Shown here: one piece after another, positions 27,656 to 36,331 of the stretch
How positions within the stretch are numbered: position 1 is the first letter of the stretch
Layout: every line of letters starts with the position of its first letter
From: Arenicella xantha
GTDB taxonomy: Bacteria > Pseudomonadota > Gammaproteobacteria > Arenicellales > Arenicellaceae
Reading direction: 5' to 3'
Length of the DNA: 64,000 bases
Assembly: GCF_003315245.1 (NCBI RefSeq)
Contig: NZ_QNRT01000003.1
Span: forward strand, 124,001 to 188,000
Program-made: the position numbers and the translations under genes
Notes under the pieces: generated by a model
Told to the model about the DNA's origin: nothing
The model's database searches: none
What the model saw: only the letters and a program-made list of their open reading frames with translations

Positions 27656-28405
27656 ATGGCAGACGAAAAAAACCCAGTTGTTGCAGCAGCCGATAAAGCC
27701 GTTGCAGTTGAAAAAGAAGTTAACCAGACAGCTAAAAAAGCAGCTAAGAAAGTGACAAAAGTTGCTAAGAAGGCGACTAAAAAAACGGCTTCAACAGCCA
27801 AAGCAGCAGATAAAACGGCAAAAAAAGTTACCAAAAAGGTAACTAAGAAAGCGACTACTGCGAAAAAAGCAGTGACTAAAAAAGCGACGACAGCGACGAA
27901 GGCCGTGAATAAAAAAGCCACGGAAGCAAAGCAAACGGTAGCTAAAAAAACGACCCGAGCTAAAAAGGTTGCTAAGACTGAAGCCGAAAAAGTAGAAGGC
28001 CGTATCGAGCAGTTACAAGCCATGCTAAAAGATAACTTGTCCGGTTTGAGCGGCGATAAAGCTGAAGTAATGGCTAAAAATATTTGGCTGGCAGGTCTTG
28101 GTGCCTATTCTCGAGCGTTTGAAGAGTTGTCAGAGCGCTATGAAGATGTGCAAGGTAAGTACGAAGAAATTAATGCCGAAGGTCAAAAGGTGTTTGCTGA
28201 CTTAGTTCAGCGTGGCCAGTCGATGCAAGGTGAGCTAGAAGATAACGTGAGTAAAGGGCGAGAGTCTTTAGAGGATCGCGTTGAAGAGTTTAAACAGCGA
28301 TTCGGTGGCGGCTTGTCATCATTTGTTGATATTCCAGAGCGTCTGCGTGAAGCGGCTGAAAAGGTTGAAGAAATCAGTAAGCGTTTACGTGGCAAGAAGA
28401 AATAG
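27656..28405 (+). CDS. Lys/Ala-rich PHA granule-associated phasin (PhaF/PhaI type)
   Basis: A 249-residue protein counted from ATG 27656, preceded by AGGTGA; an in-frame TTG at 27605 lies within the promoter and is rejected. Residues 25-112 are a low-complexity, histone-H1-like run of Lys, Ala, Thr and Val (TAKKAAKKVTK units). Residues ~113-215 are a helical, coiled-coil-prone phasin body with MAKNIWLAGLGAYSRAFEEL, and the tail 225-249 is basic again (SKRLRGKKK). In Pseudomonas PhaF the phasin domain comes first and the DNA-binding Lys/Ala tail last; here the order is reversed. It would coat PHA granules and could bind DNA to distribute them. A terminator follows. Confidence 0.85.
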   Translation: MADEKNPVVAAADKAVAVEKEVNQTAKKAAKKVTKVAKKATKKTASTAKAADKTAKKVTKKVTKKATTAKKAVTKKATTATKAVNKKATEAKQTVAKKTTRAKKVAKTEAEKVEGRIEQLQAMLKDNLSGLSGDKAEVMAKNIWLAGLGAYSRAFEELSERYEDVQGKYEEINAEGQKVFADLVQRGQSMQGELEDNVSKGRESLEDRVEEFKQRFGGGLSSFVDIPERLREAAEKVEEISKRLRGKKK

Positions 28406-28442
28406 TCTAAGCTTGTACGCCGAGGCGGCTTAAGTCTAGACC

Positions 28443-28475
28443 AAAGTGACTCACTTGGCTGTGAGTCACTTTTTT
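28443..28475 (+). terminator. Rho-independent terminator after the large phasin
   Basis: A perfect 12-base stem (AAAGTGACTCAC with GTGAGTCACTTT) with a six-base loop, running into TTTTTT. Confidence 0.92.
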
Positions 28476-28497
28476 ATTGCTTAAGATTTATGGTTGA

Positions 28498-28523
28498 TAT
28501 ATCATTGACCAGTCAAATATATA
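28498..28523. promoter_or_regulatory. Palindromic MarR-type operator
   Basis: TTGACCAGTCAA (28505-28516) is a near-perfect inverted repeat, flanked on both sides by TATAT runs to give a 26-base quasi-palindrome. It ends 12 bases before the MarR start. Such AT-flanked palindromes are usual for MarR autoregulation; binding is inferred. Confidence 0.5.
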
Positions 28524-28535
28524 GCAGGTAATAAA

Positions 28536-28958
28536 ATGTCTAGCCAATCAGATAATATGTTGTTCCTCATGGAGCTTTCGGTATTGCAGTCAAAACTCGA
28601 TAAGCGGCTAAGCTTGGCGTTGTCCATTCATGGTGTCAGTCTTAGTGAGTTCATGGTTTTGCACCAACTAGCTAATGCTCCTGACCACTGTCTGAGCCGG
28701 GTTGTACTCGCAAGTGCTGTGCATTTGACTGCGTCTGGAGTGACTCGATTACTTAACCCGTTAGAAAAGCTGCATATCGTCGAAAAGCAAAAGAATAGCC
28801 GAGATGCACGTGTAAGCTTAGTCCACCTTACGGAGGTTGGCTTGGAGACTTATGTGAACGCTAAGCAAACTTACAGCGAAACGGCCGATGCGCTGTTAGA
28901 CAAAGTTGATACTAACGAGCTCAGTGAGATGTTGAATTCAATGCGAGTCGCGATCTAG
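28536..28958 (+). CDS. MarR family regulator
   Basis: A 140-residue winged-helix regulator. The DNA-binding part is visible as LSRVVLASAVHLTASGVTRLLNPLEKLHIVEKQ, followed by the wing KNSRDARVSLVHLTEVG, which carries the conserved DxR of MarR proteins. The flanking helices form the dimer domain. The target is unknown; a palindrome directly upstream suggests autoregulation. It lies between the PHA granule block and the convergent patatin gene, with a shared terminator at 29024. Confidence 0.9.
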   Translation: MSSQSDNMLFLMELSVLQSKLDKRLSLALSIHGVSLSEFMVLHQLANAPDHCLSRVVLASAVHLTASGVTRLLNPLEKLHIVEKQKNSRDARVSLVHLTEVGLETYVNAKQTYSETADALLDKVDTNELSEMLNSMRVAI

Positions 28959-29023
28959 CGTTTAAATAGTGGCCAGAGTTGTATGCGGCTAAAATTGAAC
29001 CAAACGCAAATTACTGAGTTAGG

Positions 29024-29051
29024 AAAACCGCTATTAGTTAGCGGTTTTTTT
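29024..29051. terminator. Bidirectional terminator between MarR and patatin genes
   Basis: AAAACCGCTA pairs with TAGCGGTTTT around a five-base loop, with a T-run on the plus strand and an A-run before the stem. It overlaps the last codons of the convergent patatin gene. Confidence 0.85.
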
Positions 29052-30560
29052 GTCAGCGACTAACTCCAATTTTTTCTTGGCGCTAGTGATCTTGCGACGT
29101 GGATGAGCGGCCCGTCTGCCGCCATTGATCACGCGTTCGTCAAGTCCTTCGATAAGTCGGTTTAACGTGCGGCTGATATGCGTTTGAATTCGAATCCGTT
29201 CCATATTCGGCCATGTGGCACGTTGGCCTTCGTTCATTAGCTCGATAACTTCTTCTGATGACCGAGCAGCCATTACTTGGGTCGGGCTGAGGAATCGCTT
29301 CGATGGTAATAGATTGATGTCGCCAGTATAGGTTTGTGATACCACTGAAATATAGCCGTTAATCAGCTTGCTCAAATAGGAATCGGCTTTAAGTGGTCGT
29401 TGCACCAAGTGTGATGCCGCTAAGCCCCAATCTTTCATGGTTTTGAGTGCAGTCTCGCTAACGGTTGATAAGATTCCTTTGTCGCTTTTTTCGGCACTCA
29501 AAAATGGTAATGCTAGCGGGTTAGTCTGGCTGACAATAAAGTGATTTACTCCATACAGCCTCGATAACCGCTTCATTGGTAAGTCGTCACTCAATGAGCC
29601 GTCAACCCACTTTCTAGAAGGTAGGTAAGGTACCCGATTACCTTTGACGTCGCGTGCTGCCAGTGACACTGGTGGGAAGACGCCCGGTATACAGCAGGAG
29701 GCTAGAACGGCTTCTCTGAGCATAACATTCGGTGATGTTATGGCATTCATTAGACGCGATTTCTGATGGTGCTCGTAGGGGGCAACCGAGATATTTATCT
29801 TAAGCCCCGAAATTTGATACGCCTCTTCAAAGGTGACGTCGGGAATGATTCGTTCAATAATATTGACCAAATCATTTTTTCTTAGATTGCGTTTTTTTCC
29901 AGGTGCTAAGTTTCGCAGAATAGATTTAATATCTTCCTCGAACTCCAAAAATTCTGGCTCAAAGATGCCACCTAGCTCTTCGGGTGTACGAGTGCCTGCT
30001 ACCGCAGCGATCAAGGCACCACCACTGGAGCCTGAAATGACGTCAGGAATTAGGTTCTGTTCCCATAGCGATTTTAGAACGCCGACATGGAAAAACAGGA
30101 ATGTGCCTGAGCCACTAAACATCAACGCCGACTGTCCAAAACATAAGTGGGCGCGGTGAAAAAAGTCAATTTTTTCGCGCAGGCTAACGCCTTTAACGGA
30201 TGGCTGGGCAAGATGCTGCAGCGCTGAAGAAACCTCTTCTGTGTAGTCGACGATCAGTTGCTTGGTTCCGAACTTGGCTTTTTTATAAAGACTAGATCGG
30301 CCCATTCCGCCTAAGTTGCCGTGGATGCCTTCATTAAGGGTGAATAGTAGGCCGTGATTGTCATTAGCACGCCGCATGATTTGCAGGGCATCGAGCCGTC
30401 GGCGAATAGATGCGTAGTCGTAGCGGCGACTTTTTTCAGTTTCTTTCCATCTCTGGAGACCGCTTCGTTCGTCGAACGCAATGGCTGCTTCTTGCCATTC
30501 TTCGTAGGTTTCGGCTTCCGCCATTTTTCGCTCAAGCGCTTTTGACATAGTAATAATCAC
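29034..30560 (-). CDS. Patatin-like lipase with DUF3336 N-terminal domain
   Basis: A 508-residue serine lipase of the patatin family. An N-terminal helical DUF3336-type region (about 1-140) precedes the patatin fold. The oxyanion stretch and nucleophile are MFSGSGTFLFFHVGVL and SGSSGGALIAA (GxSxG), and the catalytic Asp is in WVDGSLSDDLPM. The layout resembles TGL3/SDP1-type triacylglycerol lipases; some patatin proteins elsewhere are intracellular PHA depolymerases. GTG at 30560 is the best start, with AGGA seven bases before it; an ATG at 30548 has none. Lipid storage, membrane turnover or PHA mobilisation all remain possible; the nearby phasin block makes PHA or neutral lipid plausible. 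Confidence 0.88.
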   Translation of the reverse strand: MIITMSKALERKMAEAETYEEWQEAAIAFDERSGLQRWKETEKSRRYDYASIRRRLDALQIMRRANDNHGLLFTLNEGIHGNLGGMGRSSLYKKAKFGTKQLIVDYTEEVSSALQHLAQPSVKGVSLREKIDFFHRAHLCFGQSALMFSGSGTFLFFHVGVLKSLWEQNLIPDVISGSSGGALIAAVAGTRTPEELGGIFEPEFLEFEEDIKSILRNLAPGKKRNLRKNDLVNIIERIIPDVTFEEAYQISGLKINISVAPYEHHQKSRLMNAITSPNVMLREAVLASCCIPGVFPPVSLAARDVKGNRVPYLPSRKWVDGSLSDDLPMKRLSRLYGVNHFIVSQTNPLALPFLSAEKSDKGILSTVSETALKTMKDWGLAASHLVQRPLKADSYLSKLINGYISVVSQTYTGDINLLPSKRFLSPTQVMAARSSEEVIELMNEGQRATWPNMERIRIQTHISRTLNRLIEGLDERVINGGRRAAHPRRKITSAKKKLELVADKKTAN

Positions 30561-30717
30561 GTTGTTTTCCTCGTCTTTGGTGCTTTTCTATTTGCCTCTT
30601 AATGGGCTGCATCAATAATAATGAATAGTCTAGACGATAGTTTTTTATGGTTGACCCAATTTCACCAGAATAGTGAAGGTTTGACCCGCTCGCATCGCTA
30701 ATCTGATGAACTCATTG

Positions 30718-31503
30718 CTAAGTTTTCTTAGCGCGCGGTTTGCGACTAATCGCTTTGTATAATTCGACAAATTCCTGAGTTACTTTATGGCTCGGGTCTA
30801 AGTAAATTAACGGTGTGTGTAGCGCGTGCGACTCTTTGACTTTGACTGATGATGAGATATACGGCTTCAAGAGTTTGAAGTCCTCTTTTTCTAGCTCATC
30901 TACGGCTTGTTGAGGCAACCTCGCACGCGACTGAAATTGATTAACCACTACGCCCTCGATCTGCAATTGAGGATTATGATCCTCAATAATTTCTTCTAGT
31001 TCCTCCATTAGGTCAATCATGGCATCGCGAGCGAACACATCGCAGTCGTAGGGAAGAATGCATCGATCCGCACTTATTAATGCTGACAGAGTGAAGAAGT
31101 TTAGGGCTGGTGGTGTGTCGATGTAGATTTCATCGTAATCCTCGTGCAGATTGTTTAGAAAGTCACGAAGTTTATAAATCTTATGTTTGGCTTCAAGTTT
31201 GGCTTCCAAATCAACCAAGGTATAGCTGGCTGAAATGAGCGACAAATTCTCAAATTGAGTTTTTCGAATGTAGTCTTCCGAAGTGAAGTCGCGATAATTG
31301 CGACTTATGGTCGACTCCATGAATTCGGCGATACCAACTACATTGTCCTTGCCGTCATGGCCGAGGTAACTAGTGGTATTCGCCTGCGGATCCAAATCAA
31401 CGACCAATACCTTCTTGCCTTGACTAGCCGCGATGGCTGCCAAGTTACAGGTGATTGTTGATTTACCGACCCCACCTTTGCGATTAAAGACGACTCTTTT
31501 CAT
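30718..31503 (-). CDS. Orphan ParA/Soj family ATPase
   Basis: A 261-residue P-loop ATPase with the deviant Walker A motif NRKGGVGKST at residues 7-16, the A' motif VDLDPQANTT near 37, and the Walker B-type strand YIDTPPAL. ParA-like ATPases position DNA, protein clusters or organelles by patterning on the nucleoid. No parB, replication gene or second partition gene is nearby, so this is not a plasmid partition cassette. The basic C-terminus (RKPRAKKT) could bind DNA. It lies 157 bases upstream of the patatin gene on the same strand and about 2.3 kb from the phasin, so a role in granule placement is conceivable but unproven. Confidence 0.88.
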   Translation of the reverse strand: MKRVVFNRKGGVGKSTITCNLAAIAASQGKKVLVVDLDPQANTTSYLGHDGKDNVVGIAEFMESTISRNYRDFTSEDYIRKTQFENLSLISASYTLVDLEAKLEAKHKIYKLRDFLNNLHEDYDEIYIDTPPALNFFTLSALISADRCILPYDCDVFARDAMIDLMEELEEIIEDHNPQLQIEGVVVNQFQSRARLPQQAVDELEKEDFKLLKPYISSSVKVKESHALHTPLIYLDPSHKVTQEFVELYKAISRKPRAKKT

Positions 31504-31625
31504 AAAATCATTCTATATCAATCTGCGGTTAGGTTTGTTGCGGAGTCGGTAAATTTAGAATCCAATTTCAAATAGAGTTGGTTGTTTGTCGTTTGTCTAT
31601 CTGCCGATAAAGCTGTTTGTTTGAC

Positions 31626-32723
31626 CTATAGTGCAGCCAACATCTTCTTATTGAATGGCGTCATTTCAGCAAGCGCATTATCGCGAACCTTGTGAGCCCA
31701 GTCTGGGTTCGCAATCAGCGCTCGACCAACAGCAACTAAATCAAATTCTTGCGCGTCGAGTCGCTGAATCAAGTTATCTAAGCTTGCAATTTCGCCATCT
31801 TTGAATGCTTGATCGCCGGGTTCCGGTAAAAAGTCAGCATTTAGGCTAACACTTCCGACCGTGATTGTCGGTTTGCCGGTCAGTTGCTTGGTCCAGCCAG
31901 CTAAGTTCAAATCGCTGCCTTCAAATTCAGGTTCCCAAAAGCGTCGAGTTGAGCAGTGAAAAATGTCGACGCCAGCATCCACTAAAGGTTGTAGAAAGGC
32001 TTTTAATTCGTCAGGTGACTCGGCCAGCTTTGCTGTGTAATCTTGCTGTTTCCATTGCGAGAAGCGAAAAATAATCGGAAAGTCTGCGGCGACTTTGGCG
32101 CGAATGCCTCGCACAATTTCGCAGGCAAAGCGACTACGGTTTTCTAAGCTGCCACCGTATTCATCATCACGATGATTGGTGCCAGGCCAAAAGAATTGAT
32201 CGAGCAAATACCCGTGTGCGCCGTGAATTTCAATTGCATCAAAGCCGATTCGTTCGGCGTCAACCGCGGCTTGAACAAATGATTCAACTACTTCGTCGAT
32301 ATCTTGTTTAGTCATGGCGTGGCCGGTCACTTTGCCAGGAAATGCCATTCCGGATGGGCTGTACCCAGGGGTGTCGCCACCAGGCTCAACGCCGGGTCGA
32401 CGAATGCCGCCAACATGCCATAGTTGCGGTGCTATTTTTCCACCTTCAGCGTGCACAGCGTCGACTACTTTCTTCCAGCCTGCAAGCGCTTCTTCGCCTG
32501 CGATTAGAGGTACATCGGGGTAGCCGCTTGCCGATTTATGGCCAACGCAAGTGCCTTCGGTGATGATCAGACCAACGCCGCCTGCCGCACGTTGTCGGTA
32601 ATACTCCACCACATTATCTGTGGGTACGTTACCGGGGGACATATTGCGCGTCATGGGAGCCATAAGTACGCGATTGGATAGCTCTAAGCTGCCGATAGAG
32701 AACGGTGCAAGTATTGAATTCAT
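31626..32723 (-). CDS. Old yellow enzyme family NADH:flavin oxidoreductase
   Basis: Counted from ATG 32723, which has AGGA seven bases before it, the product has 365 residues; a longer frame reaching 32801 lacks support. It is an FMN-dependent TIM barrel of the OYE family: FSIGSLELSNRVLMAPMTRN at the N-terminus, AEGGKIAPQLWHVG, EIHGAHGYLLDQFFWPGTNHR carrying the substrate-binding H-x-x-H pair, and DLVAVGRALIANPDWAHKV binding the FMN phosphate. OYEs reduce activated C=C bonds using NAD(P)H. The physiological substrate is unknown. It lies 121 bases downstream of the APH-like kinase gene on the same strand. Confidence 0.92.
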   Translation of the reverse strand: MNSILAPFSIGSLELSNRVLMAPMTRNMSPGNVPTDNVVEYYRQRAAGGVGLIITEGTCVGHKSASGYPDVPLIAGEEALAGWKKVVDAVHAEGGKIAPQLWHVGGIRRPGVEPGGDTPGYSPSGMAFPGKVTGHAMTKQDIDEVVESFVQAAVDAERIGFDAIEIHGAHGYLLDQFFWPGTNHRDDEYGGSLENRSRFACEIVRGIRAKVAADFPIIFRFSQWKQQDYTAKLAESPDELKAFLQPLVDAGVDIFHCSTRRFWEPEFEGSDLNLAGWTKQLTGKPTITVGSVSLNADFLPEPGDQAFKDGEIASLDNLIQRLDAQEFDLVAVGRALIANPDWAHKVRDNALAEMTPFNKKMLAAL

Positions 32724-32844
32724 GGTTGTCCTAATTTTGTATTCTGAGTTTTTAATTCTTGTTTTAGACTTCGAATTTAAGTATCGATTTAATTTTTTCA
32801 ACTGTAGCGGTTTATCACGTGTTGCTACGCCACTGAATTGGAGC

Positions 32845-33855
32845 TTATTGCGTTAGATCAAGAGCAATACTTGCCAGTGGCTCGACTAGTTCGCCGTAGT
32901 TTGCAGCATTGTTGCTGGAGGCGTTACCTTGTTGAGCTCGCTTTGCTACACCTTGGCAAATCGCGGCCAATCGAAATAGGCTGAAAGCCAAGTAGAAGTT
33001 CCAATTAGGGATCGACGTGACCCCCGTGCGTTCACAGTACATGGCGATATATTCTTGTTCAGTGGGAATGCCGAGCTGCTCAAGGTCTGCGCCGCGTAAG
33101 CCGGGAAGACCTTTACCGTGCGGAATATGGTACTGCATGCACTGATATGCTAAATCAGCATAAGGATGCCCAATGGTTGAGAGTTCCCAGTCGAGAACTG
33201 CGATAGCCTGTGGTTCGCTGCGATGAAACATTAAATTATCCAGCCGGTAATCGCCGTGAACGATCGATACAAGGCCATCGTCTGCAGGCATATTTGCCGG
33301 TAACCATTCGATCAAAGAGTCTACCGCTGGGATCGGATCCATTTCTGAGGCTCGGTATTGCTTGGTCCAGGTATGCGTTTGTCGGGCAAAGTAATCGCTA
33401 TGTTTGCCAAAGTCGCTTAGTCCGACCGCATCAATGTTAACCATGTGCAAGGCACTCAGCACGCGGTTCATTTCCGTGTAAATGGCGCGTCGTTCTTGTG
33501 CGTCAGAATCCGGCAACACTGGGTCCCATAGAATCCGACCGTCAAGATATTCCATTACATAAAACATACTGCCGATCACTGCGTCGTCTTCGCACAGTGC
33601 AATAGGCGTGGCTACTGGTACCGCGCTGGACTGTAGTGCGGTGAGCATTCTGAACTCGCGGTCTACCGCATGCGCCCCTTTGAGCAACTGGCCGGGCGGT
33701 TTGCGTCGCAATACGTATTGCGCATTCGGGGTCGATAGCTTGAAAGTGGGGTTGGATTGGCCACCAGGGAATTTTTCGACCTCTAAAGGAAGTTCAAAAC
33801 CATCGACATATTGCTTCAGATAGTTTGAGAGGTTGTCGATGTTTAGATCGTGCAT
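32845..33855 (-). CDS. APH-fold phosphotransferase, ACAD10/11-kinase-like
   Basis: A 336-residue kinase of the aminoglycoside phosphotransferase fold. It shows the N-terminal lobe (FPGGQSNPTFKLST, YVLRRKPPG), the catalytic loop VHGDYRLDNLMFH, and the metal site VLDWELSTIGHPYADLAY. The sequence after that (CMQYHIPHGKGLPGLRG) is typical of the bacterial group related to the kinase domain of ACAD10/11, linked to the breakdown of hydroxylated fatty acids. It is probably not an antibiotic resistance gene. It sits beside the OYE and within 2 kb of alkB and its AraC regulator, which fits hydrocarbon or fatty-acid metabolism. Confidence 0.87.
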   Translation of the reverse strand: MHDLNIDNLSNYLKQYVDGFELPLEVEKFPGGQSNPTFKLSTPNAQYVLRRKPPGQLLKGAHAVDREFRMLTALQSSAVPVATPIALCEDDAVIGSMFYVMEYLDGRILWDPVLPDSDAQERRAIYTEMNRVLSALHMVNIDAVGLSDFGKHSDYFARQTHTWTKQYRASEMDPIPAVDSLIEWLPANMPADDGLVSIVHGDYRLDNLMFHRSEPQAIAVLDWELSTIGHPYADLAYQCMQYHIPHGKGLPGLRGADLEQLGIPTEQEYIAMYCERTGVTSIPNWNFYLAFSLFRLAAICQGVAKRAQQGNASSNNAANYGELVEPLASIALDLTQ

Positions 33856-33963
33856 AGTATTTCGGCGCTAATATTGTAAGTGCATGTCTAGTTAGAAGAC
33901 AAAGTGTACATCATAAATTACCGTTGAGGCGTGGCGGAGCCTAATTTGATTGCAGTGGGCAAC

Positions 33964-34995
33964 CTACTTGGACTCTGATTGGCCTCGCCGCCAACTTGTT
34001 GGGCTCATATTAAACCACGATTTGAACGCTCGAATGAAATTGGCGGGTTCTTGGTAGTTTAGAACAGCGGCGATATCAGCGATGGTAAGGTGAGTGTTCT
34101 GCAGCATATTGATCGCGTGTTGTTGTCGTACTTCGCACAATAATTTTTTATAGCTTTGCTGACGTTCATTGAGTTTGCGTGCCAAGGTTCGCTTAGATAC
34201 ATGGTGGTTATTTGATAGTTGTGCTAAATCGGGTAGCTCTGACGTATGGCAAGACCCATTTGCTCTGGCGCTAAAGTGCTGATCAAGCGATAAGCGAATG
34301 GACTCGGCTATATCTTGGTCGCCTAAATGTTTTAGTTTGATTTCTTGGCATTTTGCAAGGTTACTCTTAAACGTGTCAGGGTCTGATAGTGGCGAGACAA
34401 TTTGCGCCCAGGAGGCTGGGATGCTTAGCCGATTGTGCGGAGCATCGAATTCACAACGGACGCGATAAAACGTCTCGAGTTGTTTCGCATAGGCGGGTTT
34501 AGGGTATGCAAAGGAGATCACCGCATTGTTGCCGAGCGGATGTGCCATGATCGTTTCAATTAGGCGTTGTGCTACGCTAAAGCAGGTCTCGATAAGCCAT
34601 CGGCCAACTAAGGGATCTTCGGTCTGGTCAATGGATATGAAGTCAAGTCGATTATCATGCCGCCTCAGCTCACTTCGGTAGGTTGAGGTCCGAGTAATGG
34701 CGAAGTCAGTCAAGACGCGCAAGGCAACGTTAAGGTTGGGTGCGCTGAGTACGGCGAATCCTAACGGACCGTGGCTTCCAACCGAGATGTGGTCGCCATA
34801 GCGCAATACCCACGAGTCCAAACCATGCGCAGCGCACATCTCGAAGACCAACTTGATATCGTCTAATGTAACGTATTCAGAACTCAGTAGGGACGATGCC
34901 CGCTCGCCGAAGATGGTGTTGAGAACCCCCATTAAGTGGCTGTCGGCATGGAGTACACGCAAATAAGTTGAAGCCAGATAGGGAGGGGCGGACAT
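33964..34995 (-). CDS. AraC family regulator, divergent from alkB
   Basis: A 343-residue regulator with an N-terminal effector domain of the Arabinose_bd type (LGFAVLSAPNLNVALRVLTDF) and a C-terminal AraC DNA-binding domain with both helix-turn-helix units (VSKRTLARKLNERQQSYKKLL, and LTIADIAAVLNYQEPANFIRAFKSWFNMSPTSWR). This layout is shared with OruR and with regulators of alkane and lipid genes. It is divergent from alkB with a 119-base gap, so it probably activates alkB. The inducer is likely an alkane or fatty-acid derivative; this is inference. Confidence 0.9.
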   Translation of the reverse strand: MSAPPYLASTYLRVLHADSHLMGVLNTIFGERASSLLSSEYVTLDDIKLVFEMCAAHGLDSWVLRYGDHISVGSHGPLGFAVLSAPNLNVALRVLTDFAITRTSTYRSELRRHDNRLDFISIDQTEDPLVGRWLIETCFSVAQRLIETIMAHPLGNNAVISFAYPKPAYAKQLETFYRVRCEFDAPHNRLSIPASWAQIVSPLSDPDTFKSNLAKCQEIKLKHLGDQDIAESIRLSLDQHFSARANGSCHTSELPDLAQLSNNHHVSKRTLARKLNERQQSYKKLLCEVRQQHAINMLQNTHLTIADIAAVLNYQEPANFIRAFKSWFNMSPTSWRRGQSESK

Positions 34996-35114
34996 TCGAC
35001 TAAGATATCATCTCGCGCACATGCTTGGCAATTAATGACAATAAGATTGTCACTTAGTGAAATTCCGGTGATTCTGCAAGCGAGGTATAGTGATTCAACA
35101 CATTTGGAGGAGCT

Positions 35115-36308
35115 ATGACCGTTTATACAATTGATCACCCTGAAAAAGGTCGCATTGAGTTTCGTGATAAAAAGCGCTGGTTGTGGACTAGTGCAATTTT
35201 GTTCACATTGATGCCATTGCCGATTATTGCGGCTTACGTATGGACTGAGAATCCATGGGTTCTAGTACTACCGTTGGCCGTTTCGTTCGGCCTTATTCCC
35301 TTGGTGGACTTTTTGATGGGAACCGACCGCACTAACCCTCCTGAAGAGATTGTGCCGCAATTGGATGCCGATCCTTATTACCGCTATCTGTTGATCGCCT
35401 CGGTGCCAGCACATTTCATTGCGGTCATCGCTGGCGCTTGGTTAGTTGGAACGTATACGCTACCGCTTGGGTTCTTTATTGCGTTCTCGATTGTTATGGG
35501 TATGTACAGCGGAATGAGCATCAATACCGCACACGAGATCGGACACAAAAACACCAAATTAGAGCGTTTGTTATCTCGAATTACTTTAGCGGTGACAGGC
35601 TACGGTCATTTTTGCATCGAACACAATTTGGGGCATCATCGTGACGTGTCTACCCCCGAGGATCCTGCGAGTTCAAGAATGGGTGAATCGATCTATCGAT
35701 TCATGCTGCGTGAAATCCCTGGTGCGGCTAAGCGTGGTTGGAGAGCCGAAGCCGCGCGTTTAGAACGTCGCGGTAAGCGCGTTTGGAGCTTGGATAATCA
35801 CATTTTACAGTCGTACGCGTTGACGTTGGTTTATCAAGGCGCTTTGATACTTTTGTTCGGGCCGTTGTTAATCATCTTTTTTGTGTTACACAACGCCACT
35901 GCTTGGTTTCAATTAACCAGCGCTAACTATATTGAACATTACGGACTGCTTCGGGAGAAAAAGCCCAACGGTCGTTATGAGAGGTGCCAACCGCATCATT
36001 CTTGGAATGCCAATCACATTTTCAGTAATTTACTCTTGTTCCAACTGGAGCGTCATTCCGATCATCATGCGAATCCAAGTCGCAGCTACCAAAGTCTCCG
36101 CAGTTTTGAAAACTTACCAGAACTCCCATCTGGCTACTCAGGCATGTATGCATTAGCTTACTGGCCGCCACTTTGGTATCGCGTGATGGATAAACGCTTG
36201 ATGGCTATTGCGCATATCAATGGCGATTTGAGTAAGGTCAATATCGACCCTAAGAACGAAGCAAAGATACGAGCCCGATGGGCTAGCGCGGGTCCGACGA
36301 CGGCGTAG
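35115..36308 (+). CDS. alkB: Alkane 1-monooxygenase
   Basis: A 397-residue integral-membrane di-iron hydroxylase. The histidine motifs are all present: HEIGHK (140-145), EHNLGHH (169-175), the AlkB-specific NYIEHYGLLR (271-280) and LERHSDHH (311-318), followed by NPSRSYQ. Six hydrophobic segments flank them. It oxidises the terminal carbon of medium-chain alkanes using electrons from rubredoxin and rubredoxin reductase, neither of which is fused here or found in the window. The start at 35115 has an ideal GGAGG site. It is likely controlled by the divergent AraC gene and ends at a bidirectional terminator. Confidence 0.95.
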   Translation: MTVYTIDHPEKGRIEFRDKKRWLWTSAILFTLMPLPIIAAYVWTENPWVLVLPLAVSFGLIPLVDFLMGTDRTNPPEEIVPQLDADPYYRYLLIASVPAHFIAVIAGAWLVGTYTLPLGFFIAFSIVMGMYSGMSINTAHEIGHKNTKLERLLSRITLAVTGYGHFCIEHNLGHHRDVSTPEDPASSRMGESIYRFMLREIPGAAKRGWRAEAARLERRGKRVWSLDNHILQSYALTLVYQGALILLFGPLLIIFFVLHNATAWFQLTSANYIEHYGLLREKKPNGRYERCQPHHSWNANHIFSNLLLFQLERHSDHHANPSRSYQSLRSFENLPELPSGYSGMYALAYWPPLWYRVMDKRLMAIAHINGDLSKVNIDPKNEAKIRARWASAGPTTA

Positions 36309-36331
36309 TGCGATCGGACTCATTGCCAAAT

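Noticed and set aside
27637-28023. A 128-codon minus-strand frame that looks like a very hydrophobic membrane protein
   Set aside because: It is the antisense of the Lys/Ala/Thr codon run of the phasin; reversed Lys and Ala codons read as Phe, Leu, Ala and Val. It has no ribosome-binding site or promoter.
30718-31503. Plasmid or integrated-element origin suggested by ParA
   Set aside because: There is no parB, rep, integrase or repeat boundary, and the flanking genes are ordinary chromosomal ones.
33707-33723. GCAATACGTATTGC, resembling the TGAATACGTATG operator
   Set aside because: It lies inside the APH-like kinase coding region, is a single copy and lacks the TG...A flanks of the four intergenic boxes.
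32845-33855. Aminoglycoside resistance kinase
   Set aside because: The motifs after the metal site match the ACAD10/11-related group and the context is lipid and alkane metabolism.
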